This document shows, in pieces, positions 1 to 8,270 of a stretch of 9,880 nucleotides of DNA. The stretch is from UBA9715 sp045629845. Its GTDB lineage: Bacteria; Actinomycetota; Coriobacteriia; Coriobacteriales; Eggerthellaceae. The stretch is from NCBI GenBank assembly GCA_045629845.1, contig JAZQRZ010000193.1, positions 1 to 9,880 of the forward strand, given 5' to 3'. A program made the translations under genes and the position numbers. Each line of letters begins with the position of its first letter. Position 1 is the first letter of the stretch. The notes beneath the pieces were generated by a model. That model did not search any database, had not been told where the DNA came from, and saw only the letters and a list, made by a program, of their open reading frames with translations.

Positions 1-29
1 CTATGTTCCATTTCAGATCTTGTTGCAAT

Positions 30-2462
30 CTACAACTTCCAGATTTGCTTGCAGTAATCTTCAATAGCGCGGTCGGAGCTAAAGTAACCAGCTTTGGCGG
101 TATTGATAACAGCACTGGTTAGCCAGCGATCACGGTCCTGATAGGCTTTCATAACGTCGGCAAAGCGTTCGTCATAGGGCGCAAAATCAAGCGCGATATA
201 GTATTGGTCGCCGTTGTCTCGAAGAGCGTGATACAAATCCTCGAAACGACTGCCATCAGATGTTGGTAAGCTGCCATCAATGAGGTGCTGCATAACGCGA
301 GCTAAACGCGGGTTGTAATCAATAATTCCTGCAGGGTTATACGAGCCCTCGTTCTTGATATGCATCAAGTCTTCGACCGTCGCACCAAAGATAAAGATGT
401 TATCAGGACCCACCTGTTCAGCTATTTCAACATTAGCGCCATCCATTGTGCCAAGCGTTAAGGCACCGTTTAGCATGAACTTCATGTTTCCCGTTCCCGA
501 CGCTTCAAGTCCAGCAGTTGAAATCTGCTCAGAAATATCGGCTGCTGAGACCAAATGCTGCGCAGAAGTTACATCGTAGTTTTCCAGAAAGACAACAGGA
601 ATTAGGTTGCGCGTACGCTCATCAGAATCGATAAGCTTCGAAATAGAATTGATGAGTCGAATAATGTCTTTAGCGCGGCGATAACCCGGCGCCGCTTTAG
701 CTGCAAAAACAAACGTGGTCGGCTGCATATCAATGACTTCCCCATCAGTGATGCGATCATACAGCGATAAGATATGCAGCGCTTTCATAAGCTGGCGCTT
801 ATACTCATGAAGGCGTTTCGCTTGCGCATCGATGATGGTCTCTGGATTAATTGTTGCACCACGACTGTAAAGCATCCAATCAGCGAAGTGCTTCTTGTTG
901 TCAGTCTTTACCTCCGCGAATGCTTTCCTAAAGGAAGCATCTTGCGCGTAAGGTTCAAGCTTTGCGATGGTGCGCCAATCCTTCATGAAGCCTTCGCCTA
1001 TTGTCTCATCGATAAGCTTACGAAGGCCTGGATTAGCAACCCCTAGCCAGCGTCGCTGAGTAACACCATTGGTAATACCACAGAAGCGATCGGGATATGC
1101 GGTATAGAAATCGCGGAATAACTCGGTCCTCAAGATGCGACCATGCAATTGGGAAACACCGTTCACGTGCCCGCACAACAGCACGCACAGGTTAGCCATA
1201 TGCACCTGGCCGCCCTTGATAATTGCCATGCGATTCACGCGGTCATTATCGCCTGGGTACTGTGCCCAGATACGTTCGCGAAAGCGAGCATCAATCGTTT
1301 CTAGAATGCGATAAATACGAGGCAACAAACGCTGCAACGTATGCGCTGGCCACTTTTCTAGAGCCTCGGGCATGATGGTGTGATTCGTGTAGTTAAAGGT
1401 ACGTTCGACGATATCAACAGCTTCCTCCCAAGTGAAGCCTTCTTCGTCGATGAGAATACGAATGAGCTCAGGAATTGCGAGCGCTGGATGCGTGTCGTTG
1501 ATTTGAATAGCAATCATATCGGGAAGCGTATGCAAATCGCCGTATTGAATCTTATGAGCCTCGACAAGAGACTGAATCGTGGCAGACACCAAGAAATAGA
1601 ACTGACGCAAACGAAGTTCTTGTCCTCGTTCGTGGCTATCTTCTGGATAGAGAACCTTTGAAATAGATTCAGCAAGCTCACGCTCTTCAGTAGCTTGCTC
1701 GTAGTTTCCTTGGTTAAAGCGCGCTAAGTCTAACTGTCGAGGAGCGCGCGCACGCCAAAGTCGCAAGGTTGCCGGCGTTTTGCTCTTGTAGCCAATAATC
1801 GGCATGTCGCAGGCTTCAGCAAACACCGATTGAGTATCGTGGTAGACAACGGTCAGTCGTCCATCTTCGCTCCAGACTTCTTCTACGCTGCCACCAAACT
1901 TTACTTCAAAGCGTCTGTCAGCGCGCTTAACCGACCAGATATCGCCGCCATAAGCCCACGTGTCAGGTACTTCTACCTGCTGTCCGTCATCAATTTGCTG
2001 CTTAAAGAAGCCGTATTCATAGCGAATTCCAAAACCTGTTGCTGGGACCTCGAGCGTTGATAGACTATCAAGGAAGCATGCAGCCAAACGGCCAAGGCCG
2101 CCATTACCTAAGCCAGCATCTGCTTCTTGCTCTTCAACTTCACCGAGGTCATAACCCATTTCAGAAAGTGCAGCAGCATAAGTATCGTATAAGCCCAGGT
2201 TCACAAGATTATTCGAAAACGCACGGCCAATAAGGAATTCAGCGCAAAGATATACAACAGACTTTTCACCAGACGCCTGAGCGCGTTCACGCTGACCTGC
2301 AAAAATATCCATAATCTCATCGCGAACGCACAAGGCAGTTGCTTGATATATCTGCGATATAACCGCATTCTCAGCAGTAACGCCAAATTCGCGACGTAGA
2401 CGTGCTTCTATTCGCATGCGAGTCTTTTCAATTTTGGTAGCCGTAGGTTTTCTAGTAGCCAT
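30..2462 (-). CDS. glgP: Glycogen phosphorylase (GT35 family)
   Basis: The 810-residue product is an alpha-glucan phosphorylase. It removes terminal alpha-1,4 glucose units from glycogen with inorganic phosphate, giving glucose-1-phosphate in the cytoplasm. Length is close to other bacterial GlgP proteins (about 800). Visible family landmarks are AEFLIGR (74-80), GLGNGGLGRLAACFLDS (117-133), the INDTHPA block (321-327), ITNGVTQRRWL (463-473), the phosphate-site KR at 555-556 with K560, and EASGTGNMKF (653-662), where K661 is the expected pyridoxal-phosphate lysine. No mammalian-type phosphorylation tail is seen; the N-terminus is a short basic leader. The start at 2462 has a modest GGGG Shine-Dalgarno sequence 5 nt upstream. 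It is the last gene of the glg cluster, 57 bp after glgA. Stop is TAG. Family assignment is secure; the exact substrate (glycogen versus maltodextrin) is inferred from the operon. Confidence 0.97.
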   Translation of the reverse strand: MATRKPTATKIEKTRMRIEARLRREFGVTAENAVISQIYQATALCVRDEIMDIFAGQRERAQASGEKSVVYLCAEFLIGRAFSNNLVNLGLYDTYAAALSEMGYDLGEVEEQEADAGLGNGGLGRLAACFLDSLSTLEVPATGFGIRYEYGFFKQQIDDGQQVEVPDTWAYGGDIWSVKRADRRFEVKFGGSVEEVWSEDGRLTVVYHDTQSVFAEACDMPIIGYKSKTPATLRLWRARAPRQLDLARFNQGNYEQATEERELAESISKVLYPEDSHERGQELRLRQFYFLVSATIQSLVEAHKIQYGDLHTLPDMIAIQINDTHPALAIPELIRILIDEEGFTWEEAVDIVERTFNYTNHTIMPEALEKWPAHTLQRLLPRIYRILETIDARFRERIWAQYPGDNDRVNRMAIIKGGQVHMANLCVLLCGHVNGVSQLHGRILRTELFRDFYTAYPDRFCGITNGVTQRRWLGVANPGLRKLIDETIGEGFMKDWRTIAKLEPYAQDASFRKAFAEVKTDNKKHFADWMLYSRGATINPETIIDAQAKRLHEYKRQLMKALHILSLYDRITDGEVIDMQPTTFVFAAKAAPGYRRAKDIIRLINSISKLIDSDERTRNLIPVVFLENYDVTSAQHLVSAADISEQISTAGLEASGTGNMKFMLNGALTLGTMDGANVEIAEQVGPDNIFIFGATVEDLMHIKNEGSYNPAGIIDYNPRLARVMQHLIDGSLPTSDGSRFEDLYHALRDNGDQYYIALDFAPYDERFADVMKAYQDRDRWLTSAVINTAKAGYFSSDRAIEDYCKQIWKL

Positions 2463-2467
2463 GTAAG

Positions 2468-2510
2468 CCCCGTATCTTTCGAACTATATTCTGCGCAGGC
2501 AAACCCCGTA
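2468..2510 (-). repeat. Two copies of TACGGGG in the glgA-glgP gap
   Basis: TACGGGG occurs at 2510-2504 and again at 2474-2468 on the minus strand, 36 bp apart. With following bases, the copies are TACGGGGTTTGC and TACGGGGCTTAC, ten of twelve identical. The second copy supplies the GGGG ribosome site of glgP, 5 nt before its ATG. The first has no start codon at suitable distance. Function is unknown. Confidence 0.4.
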
Positions 2511-2519
2511 CAGAGTCAA

Positions 2520-3965
2520 TTAAAGCAGTGACTGATAGAGTTCCGCGTAGGAAGCAGCGCAGCGATCAAATCCAAAATCGCTTTGCATGGCCTGCTTTAT
2601 CAGTTGCTTTCGTATATCTTTATTGCGCCATATGCCAAGAGCCCAACGAATGACACTAAGCATTTCATCAGCGTTATAGTTGGCAAACGTAAAGCCCGTG
2701 CCTTCCCCCGTAAACTCGTTGTATGGGATGACGGTATCTTTCAAGCCACCAGTTTCGCGAACGATAGGTAGCGTTCCATAGCGCATAGCAATAAGCTGAG
2801 AAATGCCGCATGGCTCGAAGAGTGAGGGCATAAGGAAGAGGTCGCTACCTCCGTAAATGCGATGAGCAAGGGAACCGTTATAGCCTATGTAGGAACACAA
2901 ACGACCCTTATGACGTGCTTCTGCGCCGCGAAGCGCATCTTCGAATTCGCTATCACCGGACCCCAAAATGACAACACGCACATCTTCGCTCATAAGCGAA
3001 TCTATGGCGTAGGTAATGAGATCAACGCCCTTTTGCGGTGTAAGGCGACTGACCATGCCGATTACGGCCGTGTTGTCACCTGCCGGCTCAAGACCAAGTT
3101 CTTCAAGGAGTGCATCGCGGTTTCTTTTCTTGCGAGCAAGACTCTTTACAGAATAATGGCTTGATAAGTTTGAGTCAGTTAAAGGATTCCAAATATCGTA
3201 GTCAATACCATTCAATATGCCACACAGATCGCTTCCGCGAGAACGAAGCACACCATCAAGGCTTTCCCCTGCCCATGGTTCGCAGATTTCGCGCGCGTAA
3301 GTAGGACTTACCGTTGTGACCTTATCGGCGAAGACAATGCCTGCTTTAAGCATGTTGTCGCAGCCGTAATGTTCAATAAACTCTGGTGTTGCCAGCGAGT
3401 CATCGACATGCAACAAGTCGCGATCAAACTCGTGGCTGAACTGTCCTTGGAAGTGCAAGTTATGAATAGTTAGTACCGTACGCAGGCCTTCTTGCATACC
3501 ACCGTGGTACTGAGTTTTAGCCAACAGCGGCATCATGGCAGTATGCCAATCGTTGCAGTGTAAAAGCTTTATATCGAAATCCAAAAGCGGAATTGCATCC
3601 ATTACAGCGCGCGTGAAAAATGCGTACTGTTCTCCTTCAAACTCACCGCCACAATACACCGGTCCACCGAAGTAGAACTCGTTATCGATGAAGTAGTACG
3701 TGACACCATCAAGCCTTAGCTTCTCAACGCCAACGTACTGAGAGCGCCAGCCAAGATTGGCTTGAAAATCAGCCAGATGCTCTGTTTCGGTGGCGAAGCG
3801 TTCCTTAACATCACGGTGAAACGGCATAATGATACGTGCATCAAAGTCATGTTTACTTAGATACTTTGGCAGAGCACCAACAACATCAGCAAGGCCGCCA
3901 ACTTTGATAAGAGGCGCGCATTCAGCTGCTGCAATTAGAACACCTGGGCACTTCTTCTTAACCAT
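2520..3965 (-). CDS. glgA: Glycogen synthase, ADP-glucose type (GT5 family)
   Basis: The 481-residue product transfers glucose from ADP-glucose to the non-reducing end of alpha-1,4-glucan. The GT5 N-terminal domain opens with the KVGGLADV nucleotide-sugar loop (21-28; K21 is the family's key lysine). It continues with HCNDWHTAM (136-144), THNLHFQGQF-type acceptor motif around H168, and GILNGIDYDIWNP (249-261). The C-terminal Rossmann domain has VSRLTPQKG (305-313, with R307 and K312 matching the phosphate-binding pair) and LFEPCGISQ (382-390), where E384 is the conserved glutamate. Length matches bacterial GlgA (about 480). There is no signal peptide. The start has an AGAGG Shine-Dalgarno sequence 7 nt upstream that overlaps the glgD stop codon, so translation is probably coupled to glgD, 10 nt away. 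Nothing looks damaged. Confidence 0.97.
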   Translation of the reverse strand: MVKKKCPGVLIAAAECAPLIKVGGLADVVGALPKYLSKHDFDARIIMPFHRDVKERFATETEHLADFQANLGWRSQYVGVEKLRLDGVTYYFIDNEFYFGGPVYCGGEFEGEQYAFFTRAVMDAIPLLDFDIKLLHCNDWHTAMMPLLAKTQYHGGMQEGLRTVLTIHNLHFQGQFSHEFDRDLLHVDDSLATPEFIEHYGCDNMLKAGIVFADKVTTVSPTYAREICEPWAGESLDGVLRSRGSDLCGILNGIDYDIWNPLTDSNLSSHYSVKSLARKKRNRDALLEELGLEPAGDNTAVIGMVSRLTPQKGVDLITYAIDSLMSEDVRVVILGSGDSEFEDALRGAEARHKGRLCSYIGYNGSLAHRIYGGSDLFLMPSLFEPCGISQLIAMRYGTLPIVRETGGLKDTVIPYNEFTGEGTGFTFANYNADEMLSVIRWALGIWRNKDIRKQLIKQAMQSDFGFDRCAASYAELYQSLL

Positions 3966-3975
3966 GAAGATACCT

Positions 3976-5103
3976 CTACTCTACTTTCTGACCCTTACGC
4001 ACTACAGCCAACATGTCAGGAGTGCCAACAACTCGAGAACATTCCCCTACCGTGACACGTTTATCAATGATTGCGTTGCGTAAATAAGCGCCTTTTGCAA
4101 TGTAGGAGTCTTGCATGATGACACAATCCTGCACGTCGGCACCCTCTTCGATGGTAACACCACGGAAAAGTACGCTTCCCTTCACACTGCCTCGAATGAC
4201 GCAGCCATTACCAAACAAGCTGTTTTCAACCGTGCAGCCTTTTGAGTAGCGAACAGGAGGCGCGTCAGCGACACGCGTATAGACAGGCCCATGCTCATAG
4301 AATAAATCGTTACGAACTTCAGGATCAAGCATATCGCGCATTACTTCATAGTAGGACTGAACCGTGATGAGGCGCCCCGCATAACCCGTATGCTCTAAGG
4401 CGGCTACTTTGTGGGTAGATAAAGCTGGTTCGATTATGTCGGTATAAAAGTTATAGCGACCTTCCGCACAGGCATCTTCAAATAAACGAATAAGCAAGTC
4501 TTTTTCAATGAGGCAAGCACCAAGGTTGTAACAACCTTCACCAGTACTCAGAGAACCATAGTCTCCGCCTTTGACCCAGCCATCTTCTATATGAAGATTT
4601 GCAACCTGACCGGGATTACCTTTTCCTTGACGAATAGTGCGCGAATATAAAATGGTTATGTCAGCGCCAGTTTCAAGATGATGGTCGCGCAGGCGATTGT
4701 AATCTTCTCGGTAGACCATATCCGATGCTAAAAGCAAGCAATACTTAGCACGCTGATGTTCTATGTAATAGCGTTTGGCAAACAAAGCATCCCCAAAGCC
4801 CTTATAAAGCCCCGTTCCTAGCCCTTGGTCAAAGGGGGTAAGCAAAGAAACGCCACCGTTCTTGCTGTTCAGATCCCAAGCAGAGCCCGAGCCGATATGT
4901 TCCACTAATGATTGAAAATTGCGCTGCATAATGACACCGACGTTGCGAATACCACTATGCGAAATATTGGAAAGTAAAAGGTCAATAGCACGATAACGCC
5001 CAGCTATGGGTAAAGCTGAAACAGCGCGTTCTGCAATAAGGTCGCCAAGCAGAGGATTTCCAAGGCCGGCATACACAATCGCAAATGTGTCTTTCATAGC
5101 CAT
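3976..5103 (-). CDS. glgD: ADP-glucose pyrophosphorylase regulatory-type subunit GlgD
   Basis: This 375-residue protein is a paralogue of the neighbouring GlgC with the same plan: an N-terminal nucleotidyltransferase-like domain, then a C-terminal left-handed beta-helix of hexapeptide repeats (about 280-365). It keeps SAWDLNSKNGGV (74-85) and ASDMVY (126-131, D128 at the catalytic aspartate position). It lacks the GGxGxRL loop (here YAGLGNPLLGD, 11-21), has YKGFGDA (100-106) in place of YLGTADA, and has no FVEKP sugar-phosphate motif. These losses are typical of GlgD, which in Geobacillus, Streptococcus mutans and Ruminococcus is known to modulate GlgC in a mixed complex rather than act well alone. 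Four bases separate it from glgC, so translation is probably coupled. The start is ambiguous: ATG at 5103 directly abuts the AGGGGG sequence, whereas ATG at 5097 (two codons later) has it at 6-nt spacing and may be the true start. Confidence 0.94.
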   Translation of the reverse strand: MAMKDTFAIVYAGLGNPLLGDLIAERAVSALPIAGRYRAIDLLLSNISHSGIRNVGVIMQRNFQSLVEHIGSGSAWDLNSKNGGVSLLTPFDQGLGTGLYKGFGDALFAKRYYIEHQRAKYCLLLASDMVYREDYNRLRDHHLETGADITILYSRTIRQGKGNPGQVANLHIEDGWVKGGDYGSLSTGEGCYNLGACLIEKDLLIRLFEDACAEGRYNFYTDIIEPALSTHKVAALEHTGYAGRLITVQSYYEVMRDMLDPEVRNDLFYEHGPVYTRVADAPPVRYSKGCTVENSLFGNGCVIRGSVKGSVLFRGVTIEEGADVQDCVIMQDSYIAKGAYLRNAIIDKRVTVGECSRVVGTPDMLAVVRKGQKVE

Positions 5104-5107
5104 CCCC

Positions 5108-6298
5108 CTACTCTACCGTTGCATATGGTTCTACCGATTGGCCAGCAGAAATGGTTACGCCAGGCGCAATCGAAGAGCGCGGACCGACAACACATAAATC
5201 CCCACCAGCTTTGCCTATATGAACGTTCTCACCGATGCGAACATTTTCCGCAACGACAGCACGTTCGATAATTGCGCCATCGCCAATGGTTGCACCACGC
5301 ATAACAACGCTATCGGTGATGCGAGCATCCTTACCAACGCGAACACCCTGAAAGAGAAGACTATGGGTAATGGCACCCTCAACGTCACAACCTTCAGCCA
5401 CCATGCAATCACTAAGAGTTGCACCGCTGCCTATACGAGCAGCAGGAAGGTTGGGGTTTCGGGAATAAATCTTCCAGGTATCATCCGAAAGATCGAGGTC
5501 GCTTGCCTCATCAAGCAAATCCATATTAGCTTCCCAAAGGCTATCAATGGTGCCTACATCGCGCCAGTAGCCTTCAAAACGGTATGCGAACATGCGCTGC
5601 TGGTCAGCCAACATAGTAGGAATAATATTCTTGCCAAAGTCATGAGAGCTGGTGCTGTCTTTCGCATCCTCTTCCAGATAACGGCGAATCACATCCCAGC
5701 TGAATACATAGATACCCATCGAAGCCAGATTGCTTGGCGGATTAGCGGGCTTTTCAACGAAATCGGTAACACGGCTATCATCCGAGGTTGCCAGGATTCC
5801 AAACCGACTTGCTTCTTCCATAGGTACAGGCATGACAGCAATGGTTGCATCCGCATCGTTTTCGTTATGAAAGCGGACCATCTTGCTGTAGTTCATCTTA
5901 TAGATGTGGTCACCAGACAAAATGACAACATACTTTGGTGAAAAGCGCTCGATAAAGCGGATGTTTTGATAAATAGCATCCGCGGTTCCAAGATACCAAT
6001 TACCGGTATCACCAATATGGGTAGAAGGCGAAAGGGTGTATACGCCACCGTTGTTGGTATTCAAATCCCAGGGCGCGCCATTCCCAATGTAGCTGTTCAG
6101 AATAAATGGTTCGTACTGAGTGAGAACCCCAACGACATCAATGCCCGAGTTAGTGCAATTTGATAAGGGGAAATCAATGATGCGGTACTTGCCCCCATAG
6201 GGCACCGCAGGCTTTGCACGATACCTGGTTAATACGCCAAGACGGCTCCCCTGTCCGCCTGCCAGGATCATGGCAACGCATTCTTTGCGGTTATACAT
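5108..6298 (-). CDS. glgC: Glucose-1-phosphate adenylyltransferase, catalytic subunit
   Basis: The 396-residue enzyme makes ADP-glucose and pyrophosphate from ATP and glucose-1-phosphate, the committed step of bacterial glycogen synthesis. It carries the full catalytic set: AGGQGSRL nucleotide loop (13-20), AKPAVPYGGKYRIIDFPLSN (28-47), APWDLN (75-80), YLGTADA (102-108), SGDHIYKM (128-135, D130 as catalytic aspartate), FVEKP (180-184, K183 at the glucose-1-phosphate lysine) and EGYWRDVGT (242-250). The C-terminal part (about 285-390) is a left-handed beta-helix with repeating hydrophobic-G-x patterns. K29 lies where Escherichia coli has its activator-binding lysine, but the activator here cannot be told from sequence. 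A strong AGGAGG site precedes the start. It sits between glgB (58 bp) and glgD (4 bp), and with GlgD it probably forms a mixed tetramer. Confidence 0.97.
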   Translation of the reverse strand: MYNRKECVAMILAGGQGSRLGVLTRYRAKPAVPYGGKYRIIDFPLSNCTNSGIDVVGVLTQYEPFILNSYIGNGAPWDLNTNNGGVYTLSPSTHIGDTGNWYLGTADAIYQNIRFIERFSPKYVVILSGDHIYKMNYSKMVRFHNENDADATIAVMPVPMEEASRFGILATSDDSRVTDFVEKPANPPSNLASMGIYVFSWDVIRRYLEEDAKDSTSSHDFGKNIIPTMLADQQRMFAYRFEGYWRDVGTIDSLWEANMDLLDEASDLDLSDDTWKIYSRNPNLPAARIGSGATLSDCMVAEGCDVEGAITHSLLFQGVRVGKDARITDSVVMRGATIGDGAIIERAVVAENVRIGENVHIGKAGGDLCVVGPRSSIAPGVTISAGQSVEPYATVE

Positions 6299-6302
6299 GT
6301 TC

Positions 6303-6308
6303 CCTCCT
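6303..6308 (-). promoter_or_regulatory. glgC ribosome binding site
   Basis: A full AGGAGG lies 4 nt before the glgC ATG. It is the strongest such site in the minus-strand cluster, although slightly close to the start. This suggests glgC is translated efficiently and independently of glgB, which ends 58 bp upstream. Confidence 0.75.
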
Positions 6309-6325
6309 CGCGCTTACTACTGCAT

Positions 6326-6338
6326 CACGCAAAGCGTG
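6326..6338 (-). repeat. Small perfect inverted repeat in the glgB-glgC gap
   Basis: On the minus strand CACGC-TTT-GCGTG forms a 5-bp GC-rich stem with a 3-nt loop in the 58-bp spacer. No T run follows, so it is not a terminator. It could be an RNA processing or stability element between the two cistrons, or chance. Confidence 0.35.
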
Positions 6339-6356
6339 TCAGTTTCTATTTCCAGA

Positions 6357-8264
6357 CTACTTATCCCTTAACTCATAAAACAGTACTGATAATGGTGGTA
6401 AAACGATGCTAGCGCAGCAAGACTGGTCTTCGAAAGGCGTATTTCGAACTTTTAATGTCTGCTTAACGCGCACACCTGTGCCACTAAATTGTTCTTCGTC
6501 GCTATTCAGAACTAGTCTTAAACTGCCCTGGTGAGGCAATCCAACCGTAAACCCATCAAGCTGGTTTGGTGTGAAATTGCAGCAGCAGAGAATAGCGGGG
6601 CTTCCATCATTCGCGTAGCGCATAAAGGCAATGGCGCTTTCTTCGCGATCATTTACGTTTGCCCAGCCAAAACCTGCCCAACTATCGTCAATCTTCCAGA
6701 GAGCGGGATAGTTCTTATACACCTGATTAAGTTTCGCGCTAAATGCTCGTAAAGCATCGTGAATGGGATACTTGAGCAGGAACCAATCAAGTTCTTTCTT
6801 GAAATCCCATTCGATAAACTGACCAAACTCAGACCCCATAAACGTAAGCTTTTTACCAGGGCGTCCAAACTGGAATCCCATGAGAGTTTTGAGGGTGGCA
6901 AACTTTTGCTCGTACTCGCCGAACATTTTGTTCACCATGGATGCTTTGCCATGAACAACTTCATCGTGGCTAAACGCTAGGACATAGTTTTCCGAAAAGG
7001 CATACATCATGCCAAACGTAAGCTTGTCGTGATTCCCACTTCTGAACAACGGATCCATGGAACAGTATTCCAGCATGTCGTGCATGAAACCCATATCCCA
7101 CTTAAACGTAAAGCCAAGACCCCCATCGTAAGGAGGGCACGTAATAAGTGGAAATGCGGTTGACTCTTCAGCAATGGTAATTGCGCCTGGATATTCCGAA
7201 AGAACCGCTGTATTCAGCTTCTTTAAGAAAGCAACTGCTTCCTTATTGATGTTTCCGCCCTCGTCGTTCGGTACCCAGTCAGTGCGTGCATAATCAAGGT
7301 AAAGCATGGAAGACACCGCGTCGACTCGTATGCCATCAATGTGATAGAAGTCAAAGAAGAAAATCGCTGATGACATAAGGAAGCTTTGAACCTGCGGTTT
7401 AGCATAGTCAAATACCAGCGTTCCCCATTCGGCATGTTCACCCTTACGAGGATCGGCGTATTCAAACAGTGGTGTGCCATCGAATCGCGATAAAGCGAAC
7501 GAGTCCTTCGGGAAGTGAGCAGGCACCCAGTCAAGAATTACGCCAATTCCAGCAGCATGAAGAGTATCAACGAGATACATAAAGTCCTGCGGCGTTCCAT
7601 AGCGTGATGTCGGTGCAAAATAGCCTGTTACCTGGTAACCCCAAGATTCAGGAAGCGGGTACTCGGTAATCGGCAAGAGTTCTACGTGTGTATACCCTTG
7701 CTGCACGCAATAAGCAGCCAGTTCATCACCGACTTCACGGTAATTGGGATACATCTTGCCTTCTGGAATGCGCCAAGAGCCAAGTTGAAGTTCATAAATC
7801 GAAAGCGGACCATGTAAAAGGTCAGCTTGCTTACGCTGACTCATCCAGGATTGGTCATGCCATTCATAGCCGTGCAAACCCCAGACTTTTGAAGCAGTGG
7901 CAAGCCCATTTTCAGCATGAAACGCAAACGGGTCAGCCTTTAACTGAACTGTACCGTCTGCGCATTCTATTGCGTACTTATAGGCTGAACCATTTTCGAG
8001 ACCTTCAGCAATTGTGACCCATATTCCTTCATGAGTTTGTGTCATGGGATGAGCTTGATCGTTCCAGCCATTGAAGTCACCAACCAGATGAACTGACTTC
8101 GCATGAGGAGCCCATACCGCAAACCTGAATCGACGCTGATTGTTTTCACCAAGAGAAATCTCGTGACAGCCAAAGGTAAGATACGCGCGATGAGCTTCCC
8201 CTGTACCGAAAAGGTACAGGTCAGACTCAGATAATTCATCTGTCTGACAAATGTAATCGCTCAT
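6357..8264 (-). CDS. glgB: 1,4-alpha-glucan branching enzyme (GH13, CBM48)
   Basis: The 635-residue enzyme cuts an alpha-1,4 chain and rejoins it through an alpha-1,6 bond, building the branches of glycogen. It has one N-terminal CBM48 beta-sandwich (about 20-115, with FAVWAPHAKSVHLVGDFNGW at 48-67), the GH13 barrel (about 150-500) and a C-terminal beta domain. Catalytic residues are D315 in GIRVDAV, E366 in ITIAEES and D434 in FSHDEVVHG. Length fits the short GlgB type of Gram-positive bacteria (about 630) rather than the roughly 730-residue E. coli form with an extra N-terminal domain. The start at 8264 is the only ATG consistent with the family N-terminus; no in-frame ATG, GTG or TTG lies between it and the upstream stop. 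It has no convincing Shine-Dalgarno sequence, and a TATACT hexamer lies 6 nt before the ATG, suggesting leaderless translation. First gene of the glg cluster. Confidence 0.97.
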   Translation of the reverse strand: MSDYICQTDELSESDLYLFGTGEAHRAYLTFGCHEISLGENNQRRFRFAVWAPHAKSVHLVGDFNGWNDQAHPMTQTHEGIWVTIAEGLENGSAYKYAIECADGTVQLKADPFAFHAENGLATASKVWGLHGYEWHDQSWMSQRKQADLLHGPLSIYELQLGSWRIPEGKMYPNYREVGDELAAYCVQQGYTHVELLPITEYPLPESWGYQVTGYFAPTSRYGTPQDFMYLVDTLHAAGIGVILDWVPAHFPKDSFALSRFDGTPLFEYADPRKGEHAEWGTLVFDYAKPQVQSFLMSSAIFFFDFYHIDGIRVDAVSSMLYLDYARTDWVPNDEGGNINKEAVAFLKKLNTAVLSEYPGAITIAEESTAFPLITCPPYDGGLGFTFKWDMGFMHDMLEYCSMDPLFRSGNHDKLTFGMMYAFSENYVLAFSHDEVVHGKASMVNKMFGEYEQKFATLKTLMGFQFGRPGKKLTFMGSEFGQFIEWDFKKELDWFLLKYPIHDALRAFSAKLNQVYKNYPALWKIDDSWAGFGWANVNDREESAIAFMRYANDGSPAILCCCNFTPNQLDGFTVGLPHQGSLRLVLNSDEEQFSGTGVRVKQTLKVRNTPFEDQSCCASIVLPPLSVLFYELRDK

Positions 8265-8270
8265 GAATTT

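Noticed and set aside
1..29. Possible start of another minus-strand gene (ATG at 11-9) or a terminator after glgP
   Set aside because: Only 29 bases are available, with no clear ribosome site, hairpin or T run, so neither can be supported.
2480..2519. Possible internal promoter for glgP (TTGACT and TATAGT on the minus strand)
   Set aside because: The two hexamers are 25 bp apart, too far for a standard promoter, and no better partner was found for either.
5219..5941. 240-codon open frame on the plus strand opposite glgC
   Set aside because: It is fully antisense to an intact, well-conserved glgC, and the translation has no recognisable domain. Its length is explained by the regular beta-helix codon pattern of glgC lacking reverse-complement stops.
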